DNA of 64,000 bases from Xestospongia muta (taxonomy: Eukaryota; Porifera; Demospongiae; Haplosclerida; Petrosiidae), in NCBI GenBank assembly GCA_963693285.1, contig OY848921.1, positions 8,011,229 through 8,075,228 of the forward strand, read 5' to 3'. Each line of letters begins with the position of its first letter. Positions within the stretch are counted from its first letter, which is position 1. A model generated the notes under the pieces. The model had not been told where the DNA came from and ran no database searches. It saw only the letters and a program-made list of their open reading frames with translations. Position numbers and translations under genes: made by a program. Shown in pieces: positions 45,379-56,569 of this stretch.

Positions 45379-47037
45379 TCTCTCTTCTCTCTTGGCAATG
45401 AAGGCAACAAACTTGTAATGCAATATAATAGCTACCTTATTTGTGTCATGCAAGATATACAAAAATATACAAAGTTATACAGAGTTTATCACACTTAGTT
45501 TTATGTGCTATATTATATTATAGTAAACATGAGATCAATTTACTACATGTAATAATTACCTGTACAATTTGCATGACTTGTTGAATATCTGGATCAGGTC
45601 TAGTATATGGATGGATGAATGGATGGTTAAATGGATGAATGGATGGTTAGATGGATGAATGGATGGTCAGATGGATGAATGAAAGGAAGGATGGATAGAT
45701 GAATAAAAACATGAAAGGTTGATGGACTGACAAATACATACATAGATAGATAGATACATAAATGAATGAATGGATGGATTTGCTAGCACTTACCCAGGAA
45801 GTTCTTTATCATTTATAAATAATTTAACAGTAGCAATAATACAGCCATGAGTCACTGTAGACAGAATTATAGGTGTGGTTTAGTAGGATGTAGTACAAAG
45901 GATGTATTTAATAATAATAAAGATACTGTAAGTAGTTATCCTAGGTCACTGTGGTAAGCACTGATGTTCACTAGTCTAGAGCTTACTAATGATAGCTATT
46001 GTCACTGTGGTAAATACTAATGTTCATTAATCTAGATGGTAGCTATCCTAGGTCACTGTGGTAAGAACTGATGTTTACTAGTCTAGATCTTACTAATGGT
46101 AGCTATCCTAGGTCACTGTAGTAAGTACTGATGTTCACTAGTCTAGAGCTTACTAATGATAGCTATTGTCACTGTGGTAAATACTGATGTTCATTAATCT
46201 AGATGGTAGCTATCCTAGGTCACTGTAGTAAGTGCTGATGTTCACTAGTCTAGAGCTTACTAATGGTAGCTATCCTAGGTCACTGTGGTAAGTACTGATG
46301 TTCACTAGTCTAGAGCTTATTAATGGTAGCTATCCTAAGTCACCATGGTAAGTACTGATGTTCACTAGTCTAGAGCTTACTAATGGTAGCTATCCTAAGT
46401 CACTGTGGTAAGTACTGATGTTTACTAGTCTAGAGCTTACTAATGGTAGCTATCCTAAGTCACTGTGGTAAGTACTGATCAATGATAAGTATCCTATTTA
46501 CAACTTATAAATGTTTACACATTAACTAAAATGACAATAACAAGAGATGAAATATTCATTAATGATTTTTTAAAAGGTAAACTAAGTATACTTTATTTAT
46601 TCTCACCTTAAATGTCAACTCACCTTTTTTCTCTACATTAACATTGACCCCAAACTGTATGATATCACGAGTTTTGATCTCTGAGGGAGGACTCTCCTCC
46701 CCTGAGGGACTCAGCCGACACTCGTTGACAAACGTCCCATTACTACTCTTTGTATCTCGAATAAAAAACTGAAAATGAAATAATAAAATCACGTGATGCC
46801 AGGTATGAAGGCCAAAAGCCTAAAACCTACCTTTCCTTTTTCAAACCAAATCAAAGCATGGTTTCTTGAGAGGACTCGACAATCGAAAATGAGGTTGTTC
46901 TGAGAGATTTTTTTCTTATCTACCGGTCTCCCCACTTTAAGTGGGTCTTCTACAATACATTCTCGTTGAGCAAAAGGATGGGAACGGGCATGAGGAATCA
47001 ATACTATTCTTGGCACGACTTGGTCCTGGGCAGCCAT
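41214..47037 (-). CDS. SLMAP: sarcolemmal membrane-associated protein homologue (FHA + coiled coil + tail anchor), 18 exons
   Basis: SLMAP is the STRIPAK phosphatase-complex subunit that reads phosphorylated MST/Hippo kinase through its FHA domain. Exons: 46831-47037, 46624-46768, 45794-45854, 45560-45599, 45171-45266, 44720-44869, 44611-44673, 44492-44560, 44363-44437, 44221-44311, 43503-43634, 43288-43446, 42871-42990, 42592-42717, 42462-42536, 42234-42400, 41501-41539, 41214-41423, joining in frame to 674 residues. The N-terminal FHA domain shows VGRPVD, LSRNHALIWF, DTKSSNGTFVNECRL and GVNVNV...VTHGCI. A long coiled coil follows. The C-terminus ends in a hydrophobic helix (VITLVSIAIAIISVTIAYFF), a tail anchor as in animal SLMAPs. 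It is head-to-head with the GALK2-like gene, 99 bp apart. Introns hold two 60-bp minisatellite arrays and a TACATG satellite. Confidence 0.92.
41590..42060. repeat. TACATG-based palindromic satellite in SLMAP intron
   Basis: About 470 bp built almost entirely from TACATG/TTACAT/GTACATG words in both orientations, giving strong self-complementarity. It fills most of the SLMAP intron between exons 41501-41539 and 42234-42400. The open frames across it are artefacts. Confidence 0.93.
43655..44185. repeat. 60-bp minisatellite, array 2 (SLMAP intron)
   Basis: About six good copies of the same 60-bp unit as in the TAOK intron, plus degraded copies to about 44,185. It lies between SLMAP exons 43503-43634 and 44221-44311, and the units are in the same orientation relative to transcription as in TAOK (donor-like GTAAGTA on the sense strand). 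Confidence 0.95.
45304..45390. repeat. (CT)n/(GA)n in SLMAP intron
   Basis: Dinucleotide tract that is (GA)n on the SLMAP coding strand, about 40 bases before the acceptor of the exon at 45171-45266. It is the clear exception to the acceptor-(TC)n rule seen elsewhere in the window. Confidence 0.92.
45600..45780. repeat. GGATG/GATA low-complexity repeat
   Basis: Irregular 'atggatgaatggatggttag' units followed by GATA repeats in an SLMAP intron. Confidence 0.85.
45930..46485. repeat. 60-bp minisatellite, array 3 (SLMAP intron, inverted)
   Basis: About nine full or partial copies of the same 60-bp unit, but inverted relative to arrays 1 and 2, so the donor-like GTAAGTA lies on the plus strand, antisense to SLMAP. 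Some units have an internal deletion, giving alternating short and long copies. It lies between SLMAP exons 45794-45854 and 46624-46768. Confidence 0.95.
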
Positions 47038-47136
47038 GATTAAATGTTAACTCGTTGCTTTATTGGGGTGTGTGTGGGTGTGGTCAACATGGTTAATCAG
47101 GGGGTGTGTTTTTAATTATTCTGGTAACACGTGGAG
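47038..47136. promoter_or_regulatory. divergent promoter region SLMAP/GALK2-like
   Basis: Only 99 bp between opposing start codons. It contains a run of GTGTGGG/GGGTGTG words. Shared promoter use is inferred from spacing. Confidence 0.45.
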
Positions 47137-48579
47137 ATGGAAAATTCAGCAAAGAGATCTTGTCCGGACCCTGATACTGTTCCCATATTTAATTCTCTGC
47201 ACGACTTTGCTCAAGGCAGTGAAGTCAATGAAATTCGTTATAAAAAATTAGTCGAAAATTTCACTATAAAGTATGGCAATCCACCGAAATATCTAGCCCG
47301 TGCGCCTGGTCGTGTCAATTTGATTGGAGAACACATTGATTATTGCGGTTATGGTGTCCTACCAATGGCATTGGAGCAGGACATAGCAATGGCCTTTTCT
47401 CCAAACAATTCTGACACCATTAATGTAGCTGATGTTGAAGAACAATATGCTCAACGGGCTATCCAAATTAGCTCCTATACTATTGAAGGGGTGGCTTGGT
47501 ACAACTACTTCTTGTGCGGTTTTAAAGGTATAGTCGAAGAGTTTAAGATTGAAAAACCTTGCGGTATGGATATACTGACCGATGGTAGCATCCCACCAAG
47601 TGCTGGGCTTTCAAGTTCATCTGCCTTAGTTTGTTGTGCCTCATTAGTTACAATATGTGTAAACAATGTAGCCTTACCTACTAAAAAATATATAGCTGAT
47701 TTGTGTGCTCGTTCAGAGCGATTTATTGGAACGCAAGGCGGTGGGATGGACCAGGCTATATCGTTTCTTGCTGAACCTGGTCAAGCTATGATGATTGATT
47801 TCAATCCATTGCAATGTACAGAGGTGTCTTTACCAGCTGGGCATTGTTTTATCATAGCTAATTGTGGTGTTGGCATGAATAAAGCTGCTACTCTTAGCTT
47901 TAATGAGAGAGTTGTCGAGTGTCGTTTAGCAACTAAATTGTTAGCCTGTGCCAAGGGGATAGAGTGGAGAGAAGTGTCCAAGTTAATGCAAGTTCAACAG
48001 CTCCTGGACTTTAAGCTGCAAGACATGGCAGCTTTAGTGAAAGAATGTCTACACGAGGAGCCGTACACAAAGGAAGAAATATGTCAGCTCCTTGGAATAC
48101 CTAATGGCACATTAGTTGAAAATGCTTTAGCAGAAATGAGTCCACAAGCTAAGGAGGCTGCAGAGCGACTAAAGGGATTCAAATTGTTTCAACGTGCTTC
48201 TCATGTCTACCAAGAGGCTTATCGTGTTGTTCAGTTCAAGAACATAGCTAATTCTTCTGAAGATAGTGCAACTGCTAAAGGGATTCAGTTAGGAGAGCTT
48301 ATGAATGCTAGCCACACAAGCTGTAGTCATTTGTATGAATGCAGCTGTCCTGAGCTAGACCAGTTGGTAAATGTATGCACCAGTGATGGAGCTCTAGGGT
48401 CACGTCTCACGGGTGCAGGTTGGGGAGGGTGCAGTGTCTCCCTTATTGCCGAGGGAAGTTTAGAGGGGTTCTTGGAATCTGTGGCAGCAAATTATTATAA
48501 GAAACCTGCAGGAGAGTTAGAAAAGAGTTTGTTTGCAACAAAACCAGGCCCTGGAGCAGCTTTATGCAATTTTCAGTGA
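47137..48579 (+). CDS. GALK2: GHMP kinase, N-acetylgalactosamine kinase / galactokinase family (intronless)
   Basis: A single exon encodes 480 residues of a cytosolic sugar-1-kinase that phosphorylates galactose or N-acetylgalactosamine with ATP. Visible motifs are the galactokinase signature GRVNLIGEHIDYCGY (about residue 60), the ATP-binding GHMP loop PPSAGLSSSSALVC, TQGGGMDQAISFLAE (catalytic Asp), and C-terminal SRLTGAGWGGCSVSLI. The N-terminal FTIKYGNPPKYLARAPGRVN context and overall length fit GALK2 better than GALK1, but substrate preference cannot be read directly. I start at the ATG at 47,137; two codons upstream the frame opens with GTG only. It lacks introns although its neighbours have 13-18 exons, so it may be a retrocopy or an old intron loss. 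Confidence 0.87.
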   Translation: MENSAKRSCPDPDTVPIFNSLHDFAQGSEVNEIRYKKLVENFTIKYGNPPKYLARAPGRVNLIGEHIDYCGYGVLPMALEQDIAMAFSPNNSDTINVADVEEQYAQRAIQISSYTIEGVAWYNYFLCGFKGIVEEFKIEKPCGMDILTDGSIPPSAGLSSSSALVCCASLVTICVNNVALPTKKYIADLCARSERFIGTQGGGMDQAISFLAEPGQAMMIDFNPLQCTEVSLPAGHCFIIANCGVGMNKAATLSFNERVVECRLATKLLACAKGIEWREVSKLMQVQQLLDFKLQDMAALVKECLHEEPYTKEEICQLLGIPNGTLVENALAEMSPQAKEAAERLKGFKLFQRASHVYQEAYRVVQFKNIANSSEDSATAKGIQLGELMNASHTSCSHLYECSCPELDQLVNVCTSDGALGSRLTGAGWGGCSVSLIAEGSLEGFLESVAANYYKKPAGELEKSLFATKPGPGAALCNFQ

Positions 48580-48699
48580 AATGACTTATTAGGTTTCTAT
48601 TTGATTTTTTGAGCGTTTAATTGAATGATACCTTTTTATTAGTATCAAATTATGGGTGTGGTTAATCACATGTGTATACTTAACTTAGTCGTTTGGTAT

Positions 48700-49006
48700 C
48701 TGAAGTGGTGGAAGAAGTAGACCAAACCAAATGGACCACTATTGCAGAACTTCATTCTTTCAAAGAGAAGATGGAGAGAAGCTCATTAAACAACTTACAC
48801 TCAAGAAATGCCAGATGATATTGGATTTGGGAAGTGGAACATACTATCTAATACATGTCCTTGGCTGGACGTGTATGTTCTGAAGGAAAAGTACTTGTAA
48901 TTGATCCTGGTATGAACCACCTTGAAGTTGCCAGAAGAACGTGTGCTAATAGTCATTTGGAATATGTGAAAGGAAATGCTGAAACATTTCCATATGATAA
49001 GTATGA

Positions 49007-49015
<9 letters not shown>
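48700..49015 (+). pseudogene. class I methyltransferase fragment
   Basis: The plus strand encodes, in two frames, FQREDGEKLIKQLTLKKC and ILDLGSGT (SAM motif I), then after a frame break LAGRV-SEGKVLVIDPG, EVARRTC and EYVKGNAETFPYDKYDVI. This matches the first half of a Methyltransf_11/25-type enzyme with motifs I and II, but the frame is broken just after motif I. The sequence stops being coding at an (ATT)n run near 49,013. No later exons are seen before the next gene. It is most likely a truncated pseudogene. Confidence 0.7.
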
Positions 49016-49044
<29 letters not shown>

Positions 49045-49379
49045 ACTTTACAGTACATAAAGTAAACCAGTTGCGGAGTGTGAATGATTTAGAGAAAAGA
49101 TAGTATTGATGGTTAATTAATCTGTGATATACACAGACTACCAGTGATTACAAGAAAAATTTAAAGAAAATCAAAATTGAGATAATGTGAGAAATTATAT
49201 ACAGCAAAATAAGTAAAGAAAGTCTAACCAAGTGGGAGAATGTAGTTACTATACAGTTGTCACATGGGCAGTAAAAATGAAAAGTACAGAAATTATTGTT
49301 GAAACAATCTACAAAGGACAACCACATAATCTGATATATATATATGTTAATTGTTCAATTAATCATATTTGATAGAAAC
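49016..49379. other. intergenic spacer
   Basis: Starts with an (ATT)n microsatellite and continues as AT-rich sequence up to the foldback element. No gene seen. Confidence 0.5.
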
Positions 49380-49384
49380 CATAT

Positions 49385-49611
49385 GTGACCTCATTTGCAA
49401 AAAGGGACCACTTCTATCAAAATATTTGTAACCAGATTTGTTAACAAAACCACTGTTGAAACACATCGAAAAAGGTTTTGAATGCATATAGAATAGTTAT
49501 GAATATATGTATACAAAACTGAGATGTTTGAGATGTTTTAACAGTGGTTTGTTCACAAAACAGATCACAAATATTTTGAAGGAAGTGGTCCCTTTTTGGA
49601 AATCAGGTCAC
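49385..49611. mobile_element. foldback MITE-like element, copy 1
   Basis: 227-bp element with imperfect terminal inverted repeats of about 80 bp, beginning GTGACCTCATTTGCAAAAAG and ending with its near complement. The arms share GGGACCACTTC, CAAAATATTTGT and CCACTGTT. It is flanked on both sides by ATAT, a possible target duplication. It has no coding capacity, so it would need transposase in trans. A second copy lies at 53,693-53,925. Confidence 0.85.
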
Positions 49612-49713
49612 ATATGTCATATATGTCTCGTAGAATACGACTACCAACAATGTTGATATTCACGAGTAGTTTATGGGTGTGGCTCAACTACATGTTGCAT
49701 TTTTTGTGCAGAA

Positions 49714-52700
49714 ATGTTCTTGGCTGCGGTAGTACTCTTGAGTCCGTTTTTGTTAGTAGCACAAAGTGCAGATGAAGTGACTGCTACAGTTTATTATGAT
49801 GGGTAAGTCGACTAATGAGCCACTACAACCTAGAATAAGATAGGAGGATGATTTACTATTTCCAACGTACTTACTAGCTGTAGATTTAGGTACAGAATTA
49901 TGCCAGTATCATAGATACTGTGGTAATATAGTATAAAGGTAGAATCATAGATACTGTGGTAATATAGTATAAAGGTAGAACTAGAAGATAAAAAAGCTAT
50001 AAATTGTAAGAGTCATCAATGTCTGACTAGCTCAGCAATTTATACCTACAAATTTTAATTATTACTTTATTATTTATATAGAGCTCATTACAATTTGAAG
50101 TATGGAGTTCAAGATAAAGAACATGGTGCAGCTTATGGCTCTTTTAACAGATCACAGAATGAAACTGGGTATGTTTATATAGTAGTCATACTAACATCAT
50201 ATCTTCTCTAGTTGGGGTGTTCTCAATGTTGCTGCTGGTTATGCTACACTTCATCAATATAATGATGAAGTTATAATGAGGGCAGCTGGATATTTAGAGG
50301 GGGCACTTACTCAGCCGTACGTTACCTAGCAACATCTATCTTGAACCATAATATGTTTTCTAGTGAGATATATGATGAGTTTCGTAGTCAGAGTGAGTTT
50401 TGGTATCAAAGACTCTCTGATGAGGCTTTAGTCAAAATCAAACAGTTCTATTCAGACCAGGTTAACTTGCTTATATTTTGAATTAACAGACATATTAACC
50501 TATAGAGAAATTGGATGGCTGACATGATATTAAGAAACAAGTCCACTAATTGGATATATACCAACTTAATTTATCAACAATTTCAAGGTATAACTAACTA
50601 ATGATTACAGTAATAAGTAAATTAGTAGTTAAATAATATCAATTGTATTATGATATTGTTCTATTTATAGGTTTAATTGATGGCTATACATCAGTAGCAC
50701 CAGATGACCAGGTACACACAACAACAATATTAATAAAAATTTAGAGTTTATACGATTATTGTAAATTGTTAACGTCTAGAAATTGGATCTGTTTTCCTTT
50801 GATATTCTCTCTGGAAATGGTGACTTACTGGACATTCAAGCCTTCGTTGATGATAAACACATTGTTAATGAAGAATTGGTACACACACACACACACAACA
50901 CAGAAAGGACATTCACTTTGTTCATTTCAGTATGGCGGTCGTTGCTCAGTACTCATTAAAGTTGTACCTGGATATGAAAACATCTATGCCGCACATTCAA
51001 CGTATGTTATCTTTATTCTATAACAATATTAACTTCTCTTCCATAACATACAGCTGGTATATTTATCCATCAATGCTTCGAATCTACAAACACTACAGTT
51101 TTAAATTAAATGACAAAAATGCTGGTATATAAATGATGTCCACAAGTCACTAATTCATTGCTTTTTAACATAGCATCAGTGACGTCTAGCTTCTCTAGTT
51201 ACCCTGGTTATCTCAGTTCAGTGGACGACTTCTTTATCCTAGACAGGTACCTATGACTTCTGTAATAACTAAGGACACATTTAGTTTTATACATATATCA
51301 CTATATATACTTTAGTTAGTATCTTTATCCCATTGTACTTAGCATAGACCAATAACGATAGACCAATAATTTAGTGTTTCTTCTTTTAGTAAAATGGTGA
51401 TGCTTCAGACAACTAATTCTGTTCTGAATCAAGCATTATACAAACAGGCCACACCCCATGCTTTATTAGCATGGCATCGTGTACGTTTAGCTAATTGGTT
51501 AGCTGATAATGGAAGAGATTGGGCTCAATATATTACTGAATATAATTCAGGTTTGATGATATTATGTATTTAGTATGTATTTTATATTGTATTTAGGTAC
51601 TTATAATAACCAGTATATGGTACTGGATCTTAAACTGGTTAATTTAACAAATGAGATTAAAGATAATGCACTGTGGGTTGTGGAACAGATACCAGGGTAT
51701 GTAAGTGTCACATGACAATCACATGAATTAACTAGTTTGTTTATTAAAGTTATGTTGCATCTGGTGATCAAACTACCATCTTGAGAGAAGGTTATTGGGC
51801 ATCCTATAATGTACCGTTTTATGAGAAGGTATATCGTCTGAGCGGTATTCCTGAAGATGTGCAGAAACAAGGACCAGAAGAGTCACATGACCTTGCACCT
51901 AGAGCTAAAATATTCCGTCGAGACCAAGCCAACGTAAATTACGATTCTCACACATTCTCTATTGTTCATTTTAACAGGTGAAAGATATGTCTTCTATGAA
52001 GTATCTTATGCGGTATAATGGTGAGTGATTGTGTTATTTATTTTAGTAGATAATGAGAGAATTATTTGTAGGATATAAAATGAATGATCCTTATGGTGAA
52101 GGCTCACCAATGAAGGGTATTTGTAGCCGTGGTGATCTAAAAACTGATAACCCTTCAGCGTCGGGTTGTACAGATACCAAAGTATTAAATAGATGGATGG
52201 ATGGATGGATGGATGGATGGACAGTCACAGGACAATCTAATATTATATAGGTAACTGACTACCATATGGCATTGTCTATGAAGGCCTGGGCTATTTCAGG
52301 ACCCACCAATCAGGTAACCAACTGTCCAAGGACTAAATGCTTTGGAGGGAGGCAACTATACATCTGTTTAAGAAGCATGTTTCATAAAATTAGATTGTGT
52401 ATTTGGTACTAAGAGACGTTTGGCTGTAGAAATATAGTGATGAACAAATTGACAATCGATGCATGAACTTACTGTCAGAAATTGTCATGTAAAGTTGTCA
52501 GTCCAGTTCAATAGTAATTATTAAACTGCATTATTTATCTGTCTGGCAGGAATTCAATATTTAGCATGTATAGTTCATGTTTATGGTTTAGGAAATAGTA
52601 TTTGTTTCAGTCTGATAAATAAATACTGCATTAATGAATTACTAGAAGAACGAAGTACATTCTATATGGGGAGGTGGGCTTGACTCCATCTATTGTCTCC

Positions 52701-52911
52701 ACTCCTTGCTATCAATGTCCTCATTTTTAACTGATTTCTGATTGTTTGTAGAATGATTTACCAACATTTCAGTGGTCTACTGCAAATATTACTGCTCCTC
52801 ATTATGGACAGGTACTATTATGATGACTTAAAAGTTAATTTTTGTTTTTTTATCTCTTAGCCTGATGTGTTTGATTTTGAGTTTGTTCTTCAGTCACCGA
52901 ATGTGCCGTGA
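49714..52911 (+). CDS. PLBD1: phospholipase B-like protein, copy 1 (18 exons)
   Basis: Lysosomal or secreted N-terminal-nucleophile hydrolase that deacylates phospholipids. Exons: 49714-49802, 50082-50168, 50212-50316, 50364-50460, 50506-50587, 50671-50711, 50780-50878, 50931-51001, 51054-51124, 51174-51246, 51390-51550, 51597-51696, 51750-51933, 51978-52020, 52072-52181, 52251-52313, 52752-52811, 52861-52911, joining to 528 residues (vertebrate PLBD1 about 550). It has a signal peptide ([18 protein letters not shown]). The predicted autocleavage nucleophile is Cys205 in GGRCSVLIK. Other family landmarks are [57 protein letters not shown] and TDTKVTDY. It is followed 200 bp downstream by a second copy in the same direction. 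Confidence 0.93.
49909..49980. repeat. 36-bp direct duplication in PLB intron
   Basis: Two adjacent copies of 'atcatagatactgtggtaat' followed by 'atagtataaaggtaga' in intron 1 of the first phospholipase-B-like gene; the second copy of that gene lacks them. Confidence 0.85.
52314..52751. other. large intron of PLB copy 1
   Basis: 438-bp intron without recognisable genes or repeats. Confidence 0.5.
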
Positions 52912-53111
52912 ACTCTGCTTTTGTGAATGTTGTATTATTTTAAATAATTGTTTAAATTACATTTTTTGCATTAATTTTATATTATTAAGCTGTTTTGTCT
53001 TCTATAACATTTGCTAACTTGGCTCTCAAATGTTGCATCAGGTTTTTAGCCAACAACTGGGCTAAGTGATATGCTGACGTGGTTAACACGTAGCCACACC
53101 TATCTTTAAGA

Positions 53112-56100
53112 ATGAGATCGTTGTGTTTTGTTATTTTCATCTCTTCATTCTTAGCAGCACAAAGTGCAGAGGAGGTAATAGCTACTGTTTATTATGATGG
53201 GTAAGGACTGTATAGTTATATATCTGATGAAATTTTAAAGTAAAATCTTTTTCTGCTAATTTTTTCTCTTCAATAATTTAGTGCTCATTACAATTTGAAG
53301 TATGGGGTTCAAGATAAAGAACATGGTGCAGCTTATGGCTCTTTTAACAGATCACAGAATGAAACTGGGTATGTTTATATAGTAGTCGTACTAATATCAT
53401 ATCTTCTCTAGTTGGGGTGTTCTCAATGTTGCTGCTGGTTATGCTACACTTCATCAATATAATGATGAAGTTATAATGAGGGCAGCTGGATATTTAGAAG
53501 GGGCACTTACTCAGCCGTACGTTACCTAGCAACATATGTCTTGAACCATAATATGTTTTCTAGTGAGATATATGATGAGTTTCGTAGTCAGAGTGAGTTT
53601 TGGTTCAATAGTCTGTCTGATGAGAATTTAGTCAAAGTCAAGCAGTTCTATTCAGACCAGGTGAACATCTCAATTTATGTTGTGAATAAAGCGTGACATG
53701 ATTTTGCGAATAGGGACCACTTCTGTCAAAACATCTGTGACCTAATTTGTGAAAAACCAATGTTAAAACATATTGAAAACAGTTTTGCATACATTGTGAA
53801 TATTGTGCATATATAGCAACAGTATGTACACATAACTGTTTTTAAAGATATTTTAACGGTGGTTTTTTAAAAATTAGGTCACAAATGTTTTTACAGAAGT
53901 GGTCCCTTTTTGCAAAACAGGTCACAAACGATACCTTTTCTATAGAGAAATTGGATGGCTGACATGATATCAAGAAACAAGTCCACTAATTGGATATATA
54001 CCAACTTAATTTATCAACAATTTCAAGGTATAACTAACTAATGACTACAGTAATAAGTAAATTAGTAGTTAAATAATATCAATTGTATTATGATATTGTT
54101 CTGTTTATAGGTTTAATTGATGGCTATACATCAGTAGCACCAGATGACCAGGTAATATAATATTCACCAGCTGTCTATTACATGATTTTATGACTTCAAT
54201 TAATAGAAATTAGAAGTATTTGCTTTTGATTTTCTTTGTGGAAATGGTGACTGGTTGGATATTAAGAACTTTATTATCACAGACAGAACTCTAACATTAC
54301 AAGATGAGGTCTGCTACTGTGAACATATAGATGAATGAATCAATAGATGGATGCAATAGATGGATGCAATAGATGGATGGTTGGAAGAATGAATTAATTG
54401 ATAGGATGGATGGATGGATGGATAGTTGGACAAACGTAAGATAGATAGATGGATAAATGGATGACCATTGTCTGTGTCACACAACGTTAATATCTCAGGT
54501 CACTGGGCATTGTTCTGTACTCATTAAAGTTCTATCTGGTTACGAAAATATCTTTGCTTCACATTCAAGGTTAATAATAATAACTATTATAAGAATATCA
54601 ATATACTAAGGATATCTCATGCGGAATACAATTTTTATTCCTCTCTGTCACAGCTGGTACATCTATTCATCAATGCTGAGAATTTATAAACATTACAGTT
54701 TCAAGTTACAAGACAAATCGGCTGGTAAACTAAGAAGCAGATTAATAATATAATCTTAAGGCTTTCCTTAGTATCTCGGACTATGAGCTTCTCAAGCTAT
54801 CCTGGCTTTCTGAGCTCATTGGACGACTTCTATATCATGGACAGGTATCCATTACATCATCATTACATCATTGTTAATTACATCATCAATGGATAATGAA
54901 TACATGTAGTAGAAACTCTCTCTGTTAATAGATACTTAGTACTTTGAAAAATTTCCTTAGTGTATCTTATTAACAATGGACATAATGTATTGTAATTATT
55001 GCTATATTTTTTAGTAAACTTGTTATGCTACAGACTACAAATGCTGTGCTTAATCACACGGTTTATGATTTAGCCACATCCCATGCTTTATTAGCATGGC
55101 ATCGTGTACGTTTAGCTAATTGGTTAGCTAATAATGGAAGAGATTGGGCTCAATATATTACTGAATATAATTCAGGTTTGATGATATTATGTATTTAGTA
55201 TGTATTTTATATTGTATTTAGGTACTTATAATAACCAGTATATGGTACTGGATCTTAAACTGGTTAATTTAACAAATGAGATTAAAGATAATGCACTGTG
55301 GGTTGTGGAACAGATACCAGGGTATGTAAGTGTCACATGACAATCACATGAATTAACTACTGGTTTATTGTAAAGCAAAATAAAACATCAAATACAAAGC
55401 TATACAAATAAAAAGTAGAAAAAAAAGAACGCCCAACGTGGGGCTCGAACCCACGACCCTGGGATTAAGAGTCCCATGCTCTACCGACTGAGCTAGCCGG
55501 GCTTCACAACGGCTGTGTGTTCTGATGTTTTTACCGTACCTTCTCTTTCAGATATGTTGAAGCTGGTGATCAAACTGCCATCTTGAGGGAAGGGTACTGG
55601 GCATCCTATAATGTACCATTTTATGAGAAGGTATATCGTATGAGTGGTTTTCCTGAAGAGGTACAGAAAGAAGGACCAGAAGAGTCACATGATCTTGCAC
55701 CTAGAGCTAAAATTTTTCGTCGAGACCAAGCCAATGTACGTAAGAGATGGTACTTCTTTTTCATTAATAATCCCATCAGTTCACAATTTAGAAGTCTCTA
55801 TAATAGCTATTCTTTAAATTGCAAATAATTTAATAATTCATCTATGTTAGCCCATTGTCTATTATGATATTAAATGTACTTCATTATTTTAACAACCTTA
55901 TTCCTTATAAGGTCAAAGACATGACAAGTATGCAGTATATTATGAGATATAATGGTTTGTAATTGTATGTTCTACTAATGTACATCTAACTGGTTTTTAG
56001 GATATAAAATAGGTGATCCGTATGCTAACGGGTCTCCTTTTAATGCTATTTGTAGCCGTGGGGACCTGTTAAAGAATACTCCAGTTGCTATAGGTTGCAC

Positions 56101-56521
56101 TGACACAAAAGTATGCATGGATGGATGGATGGATGGATTGATAGGTGTAATTTTATTAAAAATTTTTAATAAATATTACAGGTAACTGATTATTATAATG
56201 CATTATCTATGAAGGCCCTGACTGTGTCTGGACCAACACATCAAGTACAATAAATGAATGGATGGATGGACAGACAGTAGTACATATGGATGCATGGACA
56301 AACAATAGGACACATGGATACATGCATGGACAGACAGATGGATGGACACACAGTAGGACACATGGATACATGCATGGACAGACAAATAATTATACAATTT
56401 GAGTATTGAATGAATTCTTCCTCAGAACAACTTACCTGTATTTAAATGGTCAACAGCCAACATTACAGCTCCTCACTATGGACAGGTAGGTCCATTGTAA
56501 TTCTATTGTTTAATTATGTAC

Positions 56522-56569
<48 letters not shown>

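Noticed and set aside
48855..49103. Small stand-alone methyltransferase gene
   Set aside because: It starts after SAM motif I and runs into an ATT microsatellite; it is better explained as part of a frameshifted relic.
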